Positions 1 to 10,240 of a stretch of 64,000 nt of DNA are shown here, piece by piece. Under the pieces are notes generated by a model. That model had not been told where the DNA came from. It ran no database searches and was given only the letters and a program-made list of their open reading frames with translations. The stretch is from Neorhizobium tomejilense (GTDB lineage Bacteria; Pseudomonadota; Alphaproteobacteria; Rhizobiales; Rhizobiaceae), in assembly GCA_002968845.1 (NCBI GenBank), contig PVBG01000002.1, positions 248,001-312,000 on the forward strand, given 5' to 3'. Each line of letters opens with the position of its first letter. The first letter of the stretch is position 1. A program made the position numbers and the translations under genes.

Positions 1-1391
1 ACCTGCGCCTGTACGGTCATGTCGAGCGCCGATGTCGGCTCGTCGAGCATCACGAAACGCGGTTTCAGCACCATGGCGCGGGCGATCGCGATGCGCTGCC
101 GCTGGCCACCGGAAAATTCGTGCGGATAACGCCAGCGGGTCGCCGGATCGAGGCCGACTTCGCTCAAGGCCCAGGCGACACGCTCGTCGCGGCCATCGGT
201 GGAGAGCGACCGTTCATGCACCTTCAGCCCCTCGGCGATGATATCGCCGACCGACATGCGGGGGCTCAGCGAGCCATAGGGATCCTGGAAAACGACCTGA
301 AGACGGTCGCGGAACGGGCGCATTTCCTTGAAGGAGAACTTGTCGATATCCGTTCCGACGAAGGCGATGCGGCCCTTGGAGGAGATGAGTCTTGCGAGCG
401 CGAGACCGAGCGTCGTCTTGCCCGAGCCGGATTCGCCGACGACGCCGAGCGTCTCGCCGGCCCGCAGTTCGAGATCGACGCCATCGACCGCCTTCACATG
501 ATCGACCACCTTGCGCAGGAAACCTGCCTTGATCGGAAACCAGACACGGATGTCCTTGCCTTCCATCACCACCGGCTTCGAGGGATCGGTCGGTGGCGGC
601 TCGCCGCGCGGCTCGGAGGCGAGCAGATGGCGCGTATAGGCGTGTTGCGGATTGGTGAAGACCTCCTCCACCGTGCCGGTCTCGACGATCTTGCCCTTGG
701 TCATGACGCAGACGCGATCGGCGAATTTCCGGACGATGCCGAGGTCGTGGGTGATGAACAGCATGGACATGCCGTGCTCGCCCTTCAGCCCGCGCAGAAG
801 ATCGAGGATCTGCGCCTGCACGGTGACGTCGAGCGCCGTGGTCGGCTCGTCGGCGATCAGCAGTTTCGGGCGGTTGGCGAGCGCCATGGCGATCATGACG
901 CGCTGGCGTTGCCCTCCGGACAGTTCGTGCGGATAAGCTTTCAGCCGCTTTTCCGGCTCGCGTATACCGACCTGGTTCAGGAGTTCGAGCGTGCGGATAC
1001 GCACTGCCTGACCGGCAATTCCGTGATGAAGCTCAAGGATTTCGCCGATCTGCTTCTCGATCGAATGAAGCGGATTGAGCGAGGTCATCGGCTCCTGAAA
1101 GATCATCGTGACATCGTTGCCGCGCACGCGACGCAGTTCCGGCTCGGACGCCTTCAACATGTCCTTGCCGTCGAACAGGATCTGGCCAGACGGGTGGCTG
1201 GCGGACGGATAGGGCAGCAGCTTGAGGATGGAATTGGCCGTCACCGACTTGCCGGAGCCAGATTCCCCGACCAGCGCCATCACTTCGCCGGGCATGATGT
1301 CGAACGAGACCCGATCGACGGCAACCGACGTATCGCTGCCCTGGTGGAAGGCGACGGAGAGATCGCGGACGGAAAGAAGCGGCTCTGTCAT
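1..1391 (-). CDS. yejF: YejF-type peptide ABC transporter, duplicated ATPase subunit (partial at left edge)
   Basis: The reading frame starts at the ATG at 1391 and stays open to base 1, so about 463 codons are visible and the C-terminus is missing. It holds two ABC ATPase modules. The first has GESGSGKS (about residues 40-47), an LSGGQRQR signature and DEPTTALD. The second has [17 protein letters not shown] and DEPTSALD, and the window ends just after that. Fused tandem ATPases are the hallmark of YejF, which powers YejABE uptake of oligopeptides such as microcin C in enterobacteria; the rhizobial Yej system is known for tolerance of peptides. The start codon overlaps the stop of the upstream PIN toxin gene (ATGA), so translation is probably coupled to it. 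Confidence 0.93.
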   Translation of the reverse strand, partial: MTEPLLSVRDLSVAFHQGSDTSVAVDRVSFDIMPGEVMALVGESGSGKSVTANSILKLLPYPSASHPSGQILFDGKDMLKASEPELRRVRGNDVTMIFQEPMTSLNPLHSIEKQIGEILELHHGIAGQAVRIRTLELLNQVGIREPEKRLKAYPHELSGGQRQRVMIAMALANRPKLLIADEPTTALDVTVQAQILDLLRGLKGEHGMSMLFITHDLGIVRKFADRVCVMTKGKIVETGTVEEVFTNPQHAYTRHLLASEPRGEPPPTDPSKPVVMEGKDIRVWFPIKAGFLRKVVDHVKAVDGVDLELRAGETLGVVGESGSGKTTLGLALARLISSKGRIAFVGTDIDKFSFKEMRPFRDRLQVVFQDPYGSLSPRMSVGDIIAEGLKVHERSLSTDGRDERVAWALSEVGLDPATRWRYPHEFSGGQRQRIAIARAMVLKPRFVMLDEPTSALDMTVQAQ

Positions 1392-1885
1392 CGGCCAAGG
1401 CTTTCGATGAGGGAACGAAGCGTCGTTTCGTCTGGCCGAAGTACGGTTAAAGGTGAGCTACTTTTCGTCAGACCGAAGCGGAAATGTGTAATTTCGTAGA
1501 TGTTTTTCAGCCCCATATCGGCGGTGAGCATGTGCGTGCAGCCGGCTCCGAATGCGGTGGAAATATGGATCGAGTCCGGAAGCTTCAGCCCCACGTTTTG
1601 AGATCTTAGGATCGCGGCGTACCATAGCATCTGCCTGCCAACGGGAAGCACTTCGAGCCATTCGTTCGTTTGAATCAGCCCTTCATACTTGTCGATGGCG
1701 CTATCATTTCCGTCTCGGTACGGCTTGACCAACAATTCGGACAGCGTCAGTTCGCTAGTGGCGAAACGCTGAGAATGGTCTTCTATCGAAAGGAGATTGC
1801 CCAACGCGGCGCTGATTTCGCTGTTGTTCTCAAATGCCAGAATGAAGATATTCGTATCCAGATAGATTTTTCCGAGCCCGAGCAT
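1388..1885 (-). CDS. PIN-domain (VapC-like) toxin, putative ribonuclease
   Basis: A 165-residue PIN-domain protein. The four acidic residues of the PIN active site are visible: Asp in YLDTNIF near the N-terminus, Glu in TLSELL (about residue 50), Asp in LPDSIH (about 104) and Asp in TADMGL (about 123). These normally bind Mg2+ for RNA cleavage. The start at 1885 overlaps the antitoxin stop (TGATG); an ATG at 1897 would add four residues. The stop overlaps the yejF start by 4 bases. The RNA target is unknown. Toxin identity rests on the family fold and the pairing with the small upstream gene. Confidence 0.85.
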   Translation of the reverse strand: MLGLGKIYLDTNIFILAFENNSEISAALGNLLSIEDHSQRFATSELTLSELLVKPYRDGNDSAIDKYEGLIQTNEWLEVLPVGRQMLWYAAILRSQNVGLKLPDSIHISTAFGAGCTHMLTADMGLKNIYEITHFRFGLTKSSSPLTVLRPDETTLRSLIESLGR

Positions 1886-2181
1886 CAATCGTCCCATTCA
1901 TCGCGCAATTCGCGTATGCGAGAGACAGCTTCTTCGACGCTGACAGACGGCCTGCCTTCAGCCTTGTATTTCCTGATGGCTTCCAGCGTATCTGCAATGC
2001 TCATCGGCTTTCGCTCGACCATCGGGAAATCCTTGAAACCGGGATATCTGCCGATATCGTTTGGTATCGCGGCATCTTCCACCTCAACGACGATCTTCAC
2101 GGTCGCGTCAGTCGCCAGTCCCTCCCGCAGATCCTCGGGAAGATTGGCGACTGGATAGTGCTCTCTGACGATCTTGTTCAT
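1885..2181 (-). CDS. Putative antitoxin of the PIN-toxin pair
   Basis: A 98-residue acidic protein directly upstream of, and overlapping, the PIN toxin gene. The N-terminus (MNKIVREHYPVANLPEDLR) resembles small proteins often found next to VapC-like genes. The middle is predicted beta-rich (VKIVVEVED) and the C-terminal half is helical and charged (EEAVSRIRELRDEW), which would suit toxin wrapping. No clear DNA-binding motif could be assigned by eye. It begins 63 bases after the yejE stop, so the pair sits inside the yej operon. The antitoxin role is inferred from size, overlap and partner. Confidence 0.72.
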   Translation of the reverse strand: MNKIVREHYPVANLPEDLREGLATDATVKIVVEVEDAAIPNDIGRYPGFKDFPMVERKPMSIADTLEAIRKYKAEGRPSVSVEEAVSRIRELRDEWDD

Positions 2182-2244
2182 GGCGTCACGCTCGCTGACA
2201 TCCCCGATAATCTAGCGCATCTATCGCGCAATTACGACCCGCGC

Positions 2245-3393
2245 TCATCCGAACGTCTTTCTGGGATCGAAGGCGTCGCGCACGGCTTCGCCGATGAAGA
2301 TCAGCAGCGACAGCATGATCGACATGGTGAAGAAGGCGGTGAAGCCGAGCCATGGCGCCTGAAGGTTGTTCTTTCCCTGCGAAATCATCTCGCCGAGAGA
2401 AGGAGAGCCTGCCGGCAGGCCGAAGCCCAGGAAGTCGAGCGAGGTCAGCGTCGCGATCGAGCCCGACAGGATGAAGGGCAGGAAGGTCAGCGTCGCGACC
2501 ATGGCGTTCGGCAGCAGGTGCCGGGACATGATCGTCCAGTTGCCGACGCCGAGCGCGCGGGCGGCACGGACATATTCGAAATTGCGAGCCCGCAGGAACT
2601 CGGCGCGCACCACGCCGACGAAACCGACCCAGGAGAAAAGCAAGAGGATGCCGAGCAGGACGAAGAAGCCCGGCGGCAGGATCGAGGCGATGATCAGCAG
2701 GATGTAGAGAACCGGCATGGACGACCAGATCTCGATGAACCGCTGCATCAGCAGGTCCGTCCATCCGCCGAAATAGCCTTGCACCGCGCCGGCCGTCACG
2801 CCGATTACTGCCGAACAGATCGTCAGCACCAGGCCGAACAGGACGGAGATGCGGAAGCCGTAGATCATGCGGGCGGTCACGTCGCGTGCCTGGTCGTCGG
2901 TGCCAAGCCAGTTCAGGTTGCCGAGGATGCAGTTCGGATCCTGATCCTTCTGCGGATAGGCGGCGCAGCGATCCGCCTTCTCCATCAGCCAGAAGGGTTC
3001 GGTCGGCGCCGAATGGGGGATGTTGGAATTGACCGTCTGGTAGGAGTAGCGGATCGGCGGCCAGACCATCCAGCCGTTCGTCTCGATTTCCTGCTGGATG
3101 TAGTCGGAGCGGTAATCGGTCGTCGCCAGGAAGCCGCCGAACTTCTCTTCCGGATAGTCCACCAGGACCGGGTAGAGGATCTCGCCCTTGTAGGAGGCGA
3201 CGATCGGCCGGTCGTTGGCGATGAATTCCGCAAACAGGCTGAGCACGAAAAGGATCATGAACAGCCAGAACGACCAGTAACCGCGCTTGTTGGCGCGGAA
3301 ATTGGCGAGCCGTCGCCGGTTGGTCGGCGAGATCCAGGGCCGCTTTTGCGGCGGTGCCGTCTGCACGGTGGTCTTTGCGGCGGTCGCCTCCAT
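2245..3393 (-). CDS. yejE: YejE-type peptide ABC transporter permease
   Basis: A 382-residue inner-membrane permease of the binding-protein-dependent (DppC/OppC) class. A first membrane segment (about residues 39-60, rich in F, L and W) is followed by a long periplasmic stretch to about 165. The permease core then contains the cytoplasmic EAA-like loop (EYVRAARALGVG), which contacts the ATPase. The start at 3393 (MEATAAK) overlaps the yejB stop by one base. The long periplasmic insertion between the first segment and the core is typical of YejE. In most yej operons yejF follows at once; here the toxin pair intervenes. Confidence 0.93.
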   Translation of the reverse strand: MEATAAKTTVQTAPPQKRPWISPTNRRRLANFRANKRGYWSFWLFMILFVLSLFAEFIANDRPIVASYKGEILYPVLVDYPEEKFGGFLATTDYRSDYIQQEIETNGWMVWPPIRYSYQTVNSNIPHSAPTEPFWLMEKADRCAAYPQKDQDPNCILGNLNWLGTDDQARDVTARMIYGFRISVLFGLVLTICSAVIGVTAGAVQGYFGGWTDLLMQRFIEIWSSMPVLYILLIIASILPPGFFVLLGILLLFSWVGFVGVVRAEFLRARNFEYVRAARALGVGNWTIMSRHLLPNAMVATLTFLPFILSGSIATLTSLDFLGFGLPAGSPSLGEMISQGKNNLQAPWLGFTAFFTMSIMLSLLIFIGEAVRDAFDPRKTFG

Positions 3394-4478
3394 CAGACAT
3401 CCCTCCGCTCGAAATCGATGCGCGGATCGATCCAGGTATAGATCAGGTCCGAAATCAGGCTGACGAACAGGCCCATCAGCGAGAAGATGTAGAGCGTGCC
3501 GAAAACGATCGGGTAGTCGCGGTTGACGATCGCGAGATAACCGAGGCGCCCCAGTCCATCCAGCGAGAAGATGTTCTCGATCAGCAGCGAGCCGGTGAAG
3601 AAGGCCGAGATGAAGGCGCCGGGAAACCCTGCAATGACGATCAGCATGGCGTTGCGGAAGACGTGGCCGTAGAGCACCTGCCGCTCGTTGAGGCCCTTGG
3701 CGCGCGCCGTCGTCACATACTGTTTCTTGATTTCGTCGATGAATGAGTTCTTGGTCAGCAGGGTGGTGGTGGCGAAGGCCGACAGCGACATGGCGATCAA
3801 CGGCAATGTCAGGTGCCAGAAATAGTCGATGACCTTTTCCCACCAGGAAAGTTCTGCAAAATTGTCGGAAACCAGACCGCGCAGCGGGAACCAGTCGAAG
3901 AACGAACCGCCTGCGAAGAGCACGATCAGCAGGATGCCGAACAGGAAGCTCGGCACCGCATATCCGATGATGATGACGCCGGAGGTCCAGACGTCAAAAG
4001 TCGAGCCGTCCTTGACCGCCTTGCGGATACCCAACGGGATCGAGATCAGATAGGAGACGATCAGGATCCAGAAGCCGAGCGAGATCGATACCGGCATCTT
4101 GTCGATGATCAGATCGAGCACCGAGGTATTGCGGAAGAAGCTCTCGCCGAAGTCGAAGCGGATGTAGTTCCACATCATTTCAAGAAACCGCGTCGCCGGT
4201 GGCTTGTCGAAACCGAACTGCTTCTCGAGCTTGGCGATGAATTCCGGATCGAGGCCCTGGGCGCCGCGATAACGGCTTTCCTCGCCTCCGCCCTGTTGCT
4301 GGAGCAGGTCGCCGCCACCGCCGGAAAGCCGGTCGCCGGTATCCTGGCCCTGGATCTGGGCGATCACCTGCTCGACGGGGCCGCCCGGCGCGAACTGCAC
4401 GACGAGGAAGGAAATCGCCATGATGCCGACGATCGTCGGTATCATCAGCAGAAGACGGCGGAGAATATAGGCGCCCAT
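3393..4478 (-). CDS. yejB: YejB-type peptide ABC transporter permease
   Basis: A 361-residue permease of the DppB/OppB class. An N-terminal membrane segment ([20 protein letters not shown]) is followed by a periplasmic region and a five-segment core carrying the EAA-like loop ([17 protein letters not shown]). It pairs with YejE to form the channel. A Gly/Gln-rich stretch (about residues 50-68) lies in the periplasmic part. It is translationally adjacent to yejE. A 145-base gap separates it from yejA upstream, and a run GGAGCAGGGAGC precedes its start. Confidence 0.94.
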   Translation of the reverse strand: MGAYILRRLLLMIPTIVGIMAISFLVVQFAPGGPVEQVIAQIQGQDTGDRLSGGGGDLLQQQGGGEESRYRGAQGLDPEFIAKLEKQFGFDKPPATRFLEMMWNYIRFDFGESFFRNTSVLDLIIDKMPVSISLGFWILIVSYLISIPLGIRKAVKDGSTFDVWTSGVIIIGYAVPSFLFGILLIVLFAGGSFFDWFPLRGLVSDNFAELSWWEKVIDYFWHLTLPLIAMSLSAFATTTLLTKNSFIDEIKKQYVTTARAKGLNERQVLYGHVFRNAMLIVIAGFPGAFISAFFTGSLLIENIFSLDGLGRLGYLAIVNRDYPIVFGTLYIFSLMGLFVSLISDLIYTWIDPRIDFERRDV

Positions 4479-4623
4479 CAGAGCTCCCTGCCCGTGGCTA
4501 CAGGGCTTGTCTCACCGCATATCCCGATGCCGATCAAATGGCTCTTTCCTCTTTTCCGGTGCGAATCATACGGGTTCATTTGGAACAGGTGCCGGACGGC
4601 GGCGCAAGTCCGCGCCCGGTTCT

Positions 4624-6459
4624 TCACTTCGCGGCGCTTCTGGCCGACCAGGTGTCGGGGAAACCTGTGCTGTATTCCGGCAGTCTCTGCGGATGCGTGA
4701 TGCGGTTCCAGTAGGCGATCCTCGCTTCGCCGGAATAGAACATCGGGACCACATAGTGGTTGGCGAGCAGCACCCGGTCCATCGCCTTCACAGCTGCCAC
4801 CTGGTCCTCCCGCTTCTCGGCAAAGGTGATCATGTTGATCAGCTGATCCACCGCAGGATCGGCGATGCCTGCATAGTTGCGGGATCCCGGCCGGCTGACG
4901 GACGCCGATCCCCAGTAGTCCGCCTGTTCGTTGCCGGGGTTCATGGTCTGGGCCCAAACACCGTACATCATGTCGTAGTCGAAGCTGCGGATTCGATTGA
5001 TATATTGCGAGGCGTCGACGATCCGCAGCCGGACGTCGATGCCGATTTTCTTGAGACTTGTCACATAGGGCATCACGGTGCGCTCCTGCGACTGGCTGTT
5101 CAGGAGAATTTCGAAACCCAAGGGCTGCCCGGTCTTGGCATTGACCATCCGATTGCCCTTCAGCTCCCAGCCGGCGCCTTTCAGCAAGCTGACGGCCGTG
5201 CGCAGGTTATCGCGCACCTTGTTGGGGTCGCCACCGACGGGGTTGGTGTACGGGGTTGTGAACACCCGCGCCGGAACCTTGTCCTTCAACCCGTTGAGAA
5301 TCTCCAGCTCCTTTCCCTGGGGCAGGCCGGATGAGGCAAGCTCGGTGCCCCAGAAGAAGCTATCGACCCGCTTCAGGCCGCCATAGGCAAGGTTCTTGTT
5401 GAGATCCTCGAAGTCGTAGGCGTAGTTTAGCGCTTCGCGGACCCGCGCGTCCTTGAAGATGTCACGCCGCATGTTCGGCACGAAAGCCTGCATGACGCCG
5501 ACGGCCTTGAACGGATTGGTCAGGGCTTCCTTGATCACCCGCCCGTCCTTCACCGCATCGAAATCGTAACGGGTGACCCAGCGGCTCGAACTGTTTTCCT
5601 GGCGGTAGTCGATCGTTCCCGCCCGGAACGCCTCGAATTCCACGTCGGCATCCGAAAAATAGGTATAGCTGATCGTCCGGAAATTATACTGGCCGAGGTT
5701 GATCGGCAGATTTTTGCCCCAGTAGTCGTCGCGCAGTTCGTAGCGAATGGTGGAGCCCGGCTGAACAGCGCCAATCTTGTAGGGGCCGGACCCGATCGGC
5801 GGCTCCAGAGTGGTGCGGGAAATGTCGCGCTGGTTTCCCTGTGCGTCCTTGCCTTCCCACCAGTGCTTGGGCAGAACTGGAAAATCGCCCACGATCGAGG
5901 GTAGTTCGCGATTGTTCTTTTCGTCGAAGCGGAAGGTCACCTCGCGATCGCCGGTCTTTTCAGCACCGGTGACGTGCCGATAATAGCCGGAATAGAGGGC
6001 GCTGTGCTCCTTCAGCTTCCCCAGGCTGAAGATCACGTCCTCCGGAGTGACCGGCTGCCCGTCCGACCATTTCGCCTCCGGCCTCAATCGAAACGTCACC
6101 GAAGACACGTCGTCCGGATAGGACACCGCCTCGGCCAAAAGGCCGTAGGTGCCGAAAACCTCGTCCTCCGACCGCTTCATGAGCGTATCGTAGATCAGGC
6201 TGACACCCGAAGCCACGGCACCGCGGTCGATCACCAGGTTGAGGTTGTCGAACGTGCCTTCGTCACCAAGGCGCAGTTCGCCGGCCTTCGGCGCGTTCAC
6301 ATCGACATAGGGGAGCTGCTTGAAGCCTTCCGGCAGCTTGAGGTCCCCGACAACGGCCATGCCATGCCGCCATTTCGGTTCCTGGGCCGGCACGTTCGAC
6401 GCTGCGAGAACCGTCGCCAGGACGATCGCGAAACCTACCTTCAGCCGAGCCAGAACCAT
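4624..6459 (-). CDS. yejA: YejA-type extracellular solute-binding protein for peptides
   Basis: A 611-residue periplasmic binding protein of SBP family 5. It starts with a signal peptide (hydrophobic stretch to about residue 25, cut after a NVPAQ-type site). It continues with the family's WRHGMA..GDLKLPEGF opening and the LRPEAKWSDGQPVT motif found in peptide-binding proteins. The length suits YejA. It is the first gene of the minus-strand yej operon and lies divergent from mepA across about 190 bases that should hold both promoters. The presumed role is delivery of oligopeptides to YejBEF. Confidence 0.94.
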   Translation of the reverse strand: MVLARLKVGFAIVLATVLAASNVPAQEPKWRHGMAVVGDLKLPEGFKQLPYVDVNAPKAGELRLGDEGTFDNLNLVIDRGAVASGVSLIYDTLMKRSEDEVFGTYGLLAEAVSYPDDVSSVTFRLRPEAKWSDGQPVTPEDVIFSLGKLKEHSALYSGYYRHVTGAEKTGDREVTFRFDEKNNRELPSIVGDFPVLPKHWWEGKDAQGNQRDISRTTLEPPIGSGPYKIGAVQPGSTIRYELRDDYWGKNLPINLGQYNFRTISYTYFSDADVEFEAFRAGTIDYRQENSSSRWVTRYDFDAVKDGRVIKEALTNPFKAVGVMQAFVPNMRRDIFKDARVREALNYAYDFEDLNKNLAYGGLKRVDSFFWGTELASSGLPQGKELEILNGLKDKVPARVFTTPYTNPVGGDPNKVRDNLRTAVSLLKGAGWELKGNRMVNAKTGQPLGFEILLNSQSQERTVMPYVTSLKKIGIDVRLRIVDASQYINRIRSFDYDMMYGVWAQTMNPGNEQADYWGSASVSRPGSRNYAGIADPAVDQLINMITFAEKREDQVAAVKAMDRVLLANHYVVPMFYSGEARIAYWNRITHPQRLPEYSTGFPDTWSARSAAK

Positions 6460-6649
6460 TCGTTACCTCTTCCGAGTTTCTCTGTTGCGGTGAAGCATAG
6501 GACAAAAGGCGGCGAAAAACAGGAGTTCGGCGCTCACATCCGTTTTATCCGGCGTTTATCTTCCGGAAATCGGCAAGGCTTCCACCATCTCCATTTCACC
6601 AAAATCCTGTTTCACGGTAGATTCGAGGCGATCAGGTGATTTGCGGCGG

Positions 6650-7711
6650 ATGGGCATGAAATCGATTTCGGGTACTATTTTGCGGTTGACGGTGACCGCT
6701 TTCCTTTGCGGCACCTCTGTAGGGCCGGTGGCAGCGCAGGAAGGCACGCCGGCGAAACAGCTTTTTGGCACCGTGAAGCTCCCGAGCATGGCGGAGGCGG
6801 AGCCGCTTGGTTTCTATGCGAAGGGCTGCATGTCCGGCGCCGTGGCTCTGCCGACCGACGGACCGACCTGGCAGGCGATGCGCCTCTCGCGCAACCGCCG
6901 CTGGGGCAATCCGGCAATGATCTCATTGCTCGAACGGTTCTCCGGCGATGCCGCAAGGCTCGGCTGGGGTTCCGGCATTCTGGTCGGCGACATTTCCCAG
7001 CCGCGCGGTGGTCCGATGCTCACAGGCCATGCTTCACACCAGATCGGCCTCGACGCCGATATCTGGTTCACGCCGAAGCCCGCCCAGCCTCTGAGCCCAC
7101 AGCAACGCGAAAGCCTGCCGTTCACCTCCATGCTCGACAAGAGCAAGTTCCTGACCGTCGATCCCAGCCGCTGGACCAGCACCCACGCCAAGGTCGTCAT
7201 GCAGGCGGCGAGCTATCCGCAGGTGGAGCGAGTCTTCGTCAACCCAGCCATCAAGAAGAAGCTTTGCGAAACCTGGACCGGCGATCGGAGCCTGCTCGGC
7301 AAGGTGCGGCCGATCTACGGCCATGACGAACATTTCCATATCCGCATCCACTGCCCGGCCGGCGCTACGGCCTGCCAGAGCCAGGCCCCGGTCACCAAGG
7401 GCGACGGCTGCGACAATTCCCTCGCCTGGTGGTTCAGCAAGGAGCCGTGGGCGCCGCCGCCGAAGCCGGACCCGAACAAGAAGCCAGTCAAGCCTCGCCA
7501 GGTCATGCTCTCGGATCTGCCGAAAGCCTGTGCAGCCGTGCTTGCCGCCCCCGCGCGCTCCGAAGATGACGCCACCTTCGGCGGCAGCGCCGTAGCCTAC
7601 ACCGCTCAGCCTGCAGTGTCGGCACCGGCAAAGACCATCGAGGCGATCGTCAACGATCCGCCGGCTGCTTCCGACGACATGCCGATCCCGACGCCACGTC
7701 CGCTGCAATAG
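6650..7711 (+). CDS. mepA: Penicillin-insensitive murein endopeptidase (LAS metallopeptidase)
   Basis: About 353 residues with an N-terminal signal peptide ending near AAQEG. Zinc-site motifs of MepA are present: a His/Asp pair in GHASHQIGLDADIWF and the HFHIRIHC motif about 110 residues later. The enzyme cuts D-Ala-meso-DAP cross-links of peptidoglycan in the periplasm. A Pro/Lys-rich stretch (about 265-280) and an Ala/Pro-rich tail extend beyond the catalytic domain. The ATG at 6650 is chosen; a TTG at 6641 and an ATG at 6656 are alternatives. It is divergent from yejA. Confidence 0.92.
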   Translation: MGMKSISGTILRLTVTAFLCGTSVGPVAAQEGTPAKQLFGTVKLPSMAEAEPLGFYAKGCMSGAVALPTDGPTWQAMRLSRNRRWGNPAMISLLERFSGDAARLGWGSGILVGDISQPRGGPMLTGHASHQIGLDADIWFTPKPAQPLSPQQRESLPFTSMLDKSKFLTVDPSRWTSTHAKVVMQAASYPQVERVFVNPAIKKKLCETWTGDRSLLGKVRPIYGHDEHFHIRIHCPAGATACQSQAPVTKGDGCDNSLAWWFSKEPWAPPPKPDPNKKPVKPRQVMLSDLPKACAAVLAAPARSEDDATFGGSAVAYTAQPAVSAPAKTIEAIVNDPPAASDDMPIPTPRPLQ

Positions 7712-7830
7712 TTCCGGATGAGGCCGGCAATCGAAAACGCCGGTCTCGACGCCACCTTTCCAAGAGCGAAGCGGCACGCTAGAACGCGTCACAAATCGAT
7801 TGAATATCGTTCTGGTGAGGATACCCAATC

Positions 7831-8211
7831 ATGTCGGCCAAGCCCTGCATCGCGCTGATCGCGCACGACCAGAAGAAGGACGACATGGCGGATTTTGCCC
7901 GCCATCACCAGGTGGCGCTTTCGCGGTTCCGCATCGTCGCTACCGGCACGACGGGCGGCCGGGTTCAGGACGCCTGCCCCGGCCTCGACGTGACGCGGCT
8001 GAAGAGCGGGCCGCTCGGCGGCGACCAGCAGATCGGCGCGATGATCGCCACCGGCGAGGTCCACATGCTGATTTTCTTCATCGACCCCTTGAGCGCGCTT
8101 CCCCACGATGTCGACGTCAAGGCGCTGACGCGGCTTGCAACGGTCTATGACATACCGATGGCGCTCAACCGCGCCACCGCCGAAAAACTCATCGACTTTC
8201 AGAAGGACTAA
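7831..8211 (+). CDS. mgsA: Methylglyoxal synthase
   Basis: A 126-residue cytosolic enzyme converting dihydroxyacetone phosphate to methylglyoxal and phosphate. The family signatures are clear: [13 protein letters not shown] at the N-terminus, the phosphate-binding [18 protein letters not shown] and FFIDPLS with its catalytic Asp. Length is slightly short of the E. coli enzyme (152 residues). A GAGGA run precedes the ATG. Eight bases separate it from glk, so the two are probably cotranscribed, which links glucose phosphorylation to a phosphate-releasing glycolytic bypass. Confidence 0.95.
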   Translation: MSAKPCIALIAHDQKKDDMADFARHHQVALSRFRIVATGTTGGRVQDACPGLDVTRLKSGPLGGDQQIGAMIATGEVHMLIFFIDPLSALPHDVDVKALTRLATVYDIPMALNRATAEKLIDFQKD

Positions 8212-8219
8212 GCTTCCCG

Positions 8220-9242
8220 ATGGCCGATAACATGAAGACCGACAAGCTGCCCTTTCCGATCCTGATCGGCGATATCGGCGGCACCAATGCCCGCTTCTCC
8301 ATCCTCCTCGACGCCGATGCGGAACCTAAGCCATTCCCGAACGTGCGCACCGCCGACTACGCGACGATCGATGACGCGATCCAGAAAATCGTGCTCGACA
8401 GGAGTTCGGTAAAGCCCCGTTCGGCGATCCTTGCCATCGCGGGGCCGATCGATGGCGACGAGATCGATCTGACCAATTGCGACTGGGTGGTGAGGCCGAA
8501 AGGCATGATTGCCGATCTCGGCTTCGAGGACGTGCTGGTCGTCAACGATTTCGAAGCCCAGGCGCTTGCCGTCGCGGCCATGCCCGACGAATACCGCGAG
8601 ACGCTCGGTGCCAACAGCGAGCCGCATATGGCGTCGCGCGTGGTGCTCGGCCCCGGTACCGGCCTCGGCGTCGCAGGCCTCGTCTATGCGCGGCACATGT
8701 GGTTTCCGGTTCCCGGCGAAGGCGGACATGTGGATGTCGGCCCGCGCTCGAAACGGGATTTCGAGATCTTTCCGCACCTCAAGCGCATCGAGGGTCGCGT
8801 TTCTGCGGAAGAAATCCTGAGCGGGCGCGGCGTCGTCAACATCTACCAGGCCGTCTGTGCTGCCGACGGTCTGCAGCCCGCGTTTTCCGATCCGGCGGAT
8901 GTCACGGCCCACGGTCTGAACCGTTCGAATTCCCAGGCCGTCGAAACGCTTTCGCTGTTTGCCACCTATCTCGGCCGGGTCGCCGGCGACATGGCGCTGA
9001 TCTTCATGGCGCGCGGCGGCGTCTATCTCGCGGGCGGCATTTCGCAGAAGATCGTTCCGGCGCTGAAAGGCCCGGAGTTCCGCGCCGCCTTCGAGGATAA
9101 AGCGCCGCATACGGAGCTGATGGGCACGATCCCGACCTTCGTGGTGACCCATCCGCAGGCGGCGCTGGCCGGCCTTGCAAGCTTTGCCCGCACGCCTTCC
9201 GCCTACGGCCTTTCCATGGATGGCCGCCGCTGGCAACGTTAG
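8220..9242 (+). CDS. glk: Glucokinase (ROK-independent Glk family)
   Basis: A 340-residue ATP-dependent glucokinase. The phosphate-1 motif [10 protein letters not shown] opens the protein. It is followed by the sugar-binding region ([13 protein letters not shown], then [11 protein letters not shown] with the catalytic Asp) and the [10 protein letters not shown] adenosine/phosphate motif. A second ATG nearby (8232) is possible, but the first lies best after mgsA. The pathway is entry of glucose into glycolysis or Entner-Doudoroff. It follows mgsA by 8 bases. About 155 bases with no gene separate it from dapB. Confidence 0.94.
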   Translation: MADNMKTDKLPFPILIGDIGGTNARFSILLDADAEPKPFPNVRTADYATIDDAIQKIVLDRSSVKPRSAILAIAGPIDGDEIDLTNCDWVVRPKGMIADLGFEDVLVVNDFEAQALAVAAMPDEYRETLGANSEPHMASRVVLGPGTGLGVAGLVYARHMWFPVPGEGGHVDVGPRSKRDFEIFPHLKRIEGRVSAEEILSGRGVVNIYQAVCAADGLQPAFSDPADVTAHGLNRSNSQAVETLSLFATYLGRVAGDMALIFMARGGVYLAGGISQKIVPALKGPEFRAAFEDKAPHTELMGTIPTFVVTHPQAALAGLASFARTPSAYGLSMDGRRWQR

Positions 9243-9396
9243 GTGCGGCACGAGATCATCGTCGCGGGCGAGGTTCGGTTTCCTGGATACGACCTGCAAG
9301 AGATGCTTGCGCAGTGCGGAAGCGGCCTTTACGCTCGCCCCAACAAGCTGTAACCGCTCGAAAAGACTGACCGACGAAGCAAGGACTGCGCCGCGC

Positions 9397-10215
9397 ATGA
9401 CCGCAAATGACATGAAACTCGTGGTGGTTGGTGCTGCAGGCCGGATGGGCCAGGCCATGATCCGGGTTATCCATGAAACAGCAGGCGTGACGCTGCACGC
9501 GGCCGTTAGCCGCGAAGGTTCGCCGTTCATCGGCAAGGACGCCGGCGAGCTTGCGGGTGTCGGAACTCTTGACGTTCCCGTAACCTCCGATCCGCTGAAG
9601 GCTTTCCTCGATGCCGACGGTGTCCTCGATTTCACCACGCCCGCGACCAGCGTCGCCTTCTCTGTCCTCGCCGCACAGGCACGGATCGTCCATGTGATCG
9701 GCACGACCGGCTGCTCGGTCGAGGACGAGGAAAAATTCAAGGCGGCCGGCCGTCATGCACGCGTCGTCAAGTCCGGCAATATGAGCCTCGGCGTCAACCT
9801 GCTCGGTGTGCTCGTCGCGCAGGCGGCGAAGGCTTTGCCGGCCGCCGGCTGGGATATCGAGATCGTCGAAATGCACCACAAGCACAAGGTCGACGCGCCA
9901 TCCGGAACGGCACTGCTGCTCGGCGAAGCGGCAGCGCAAGGCCGCGGCATCGATCTCGCAAGCCAATCGGTCCGGGTGCGCGACGGCCATACGGGCGCCC
10001 GTCCGACCGGCACGATCGGGTTTGCGACGCTGCGCGGCGGCTCGGTCGTCGGCGACCATTCCGTCGTGCTTGCCGGCGAAGGCGAACTGGTGACGCTCTC
10101 GCACAGCGCGCGCGACCGCTCGATCTTCGCCCGCGGCGCGGTTGCCGCGGCGCTCTGGGCGCGCGACAAGAAGCCCGGCCACTATTCCATGCTCGACGTG
10201 CTCGGGCTTTCCTGA
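9397..10215 (+). CDS. dapB: 4-hydroxy-tetrahydrodipicolinate reductase
   Basis: A 272-residue NAD(P)H-dependent reductase of lysine and diaminopimelate synthesis. The Rossmann motif [11 protein letters not shown] is at the N-terminus, and the substrate and catalytic motif [14 protein letters not shown] is in the middle. The frame is open upstream to 9175, but homology starts only at [15 protein letters not shown], so the ATG at 9397 is taken. gpmA follows 25 bases later, suggesting cotranscription. Confidence 0.96.
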   Translation: MTANDMKLVVVGAAGRMGQAMIRVIHETAGVTLHAAVSREGSPFIGKDAGELAGVGTLDVPVTSDPLKAFLDADGVLDFTTPATSVAFSVLAAQARIVHVIGTTGCSVEDEEKFKAAGRHARVVKSGNMSLGVNLLGVLVAQAAKALPAAGWDIEIVEMHHKHKVDAPSGTALLLGEAAAQGRGIDLASQSVRVRDGHTGARPTGTIGFATLRGGSVVGDHSVVLAGEGELVTLSHSARDRSIFARGAVAAALWARDKKPGHYSMLDVLGLS

Positions 10216-10240
10216 AAATCTTCCCGGAGGAATTCATCCC

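Noticed and set aside
120..1499. Plus-strand frame of 459 residues
   Set aside because: It is a shadow of yejF on the other strand: Arg/His/Asp-rich with no domain, while the minus strand has two full ABC ATPase modules.
2158..4700. Long plus-strand frames across the yej permease genes
   Set aside because: Shadows of yejE and yejB, which have clear permease features on minus.
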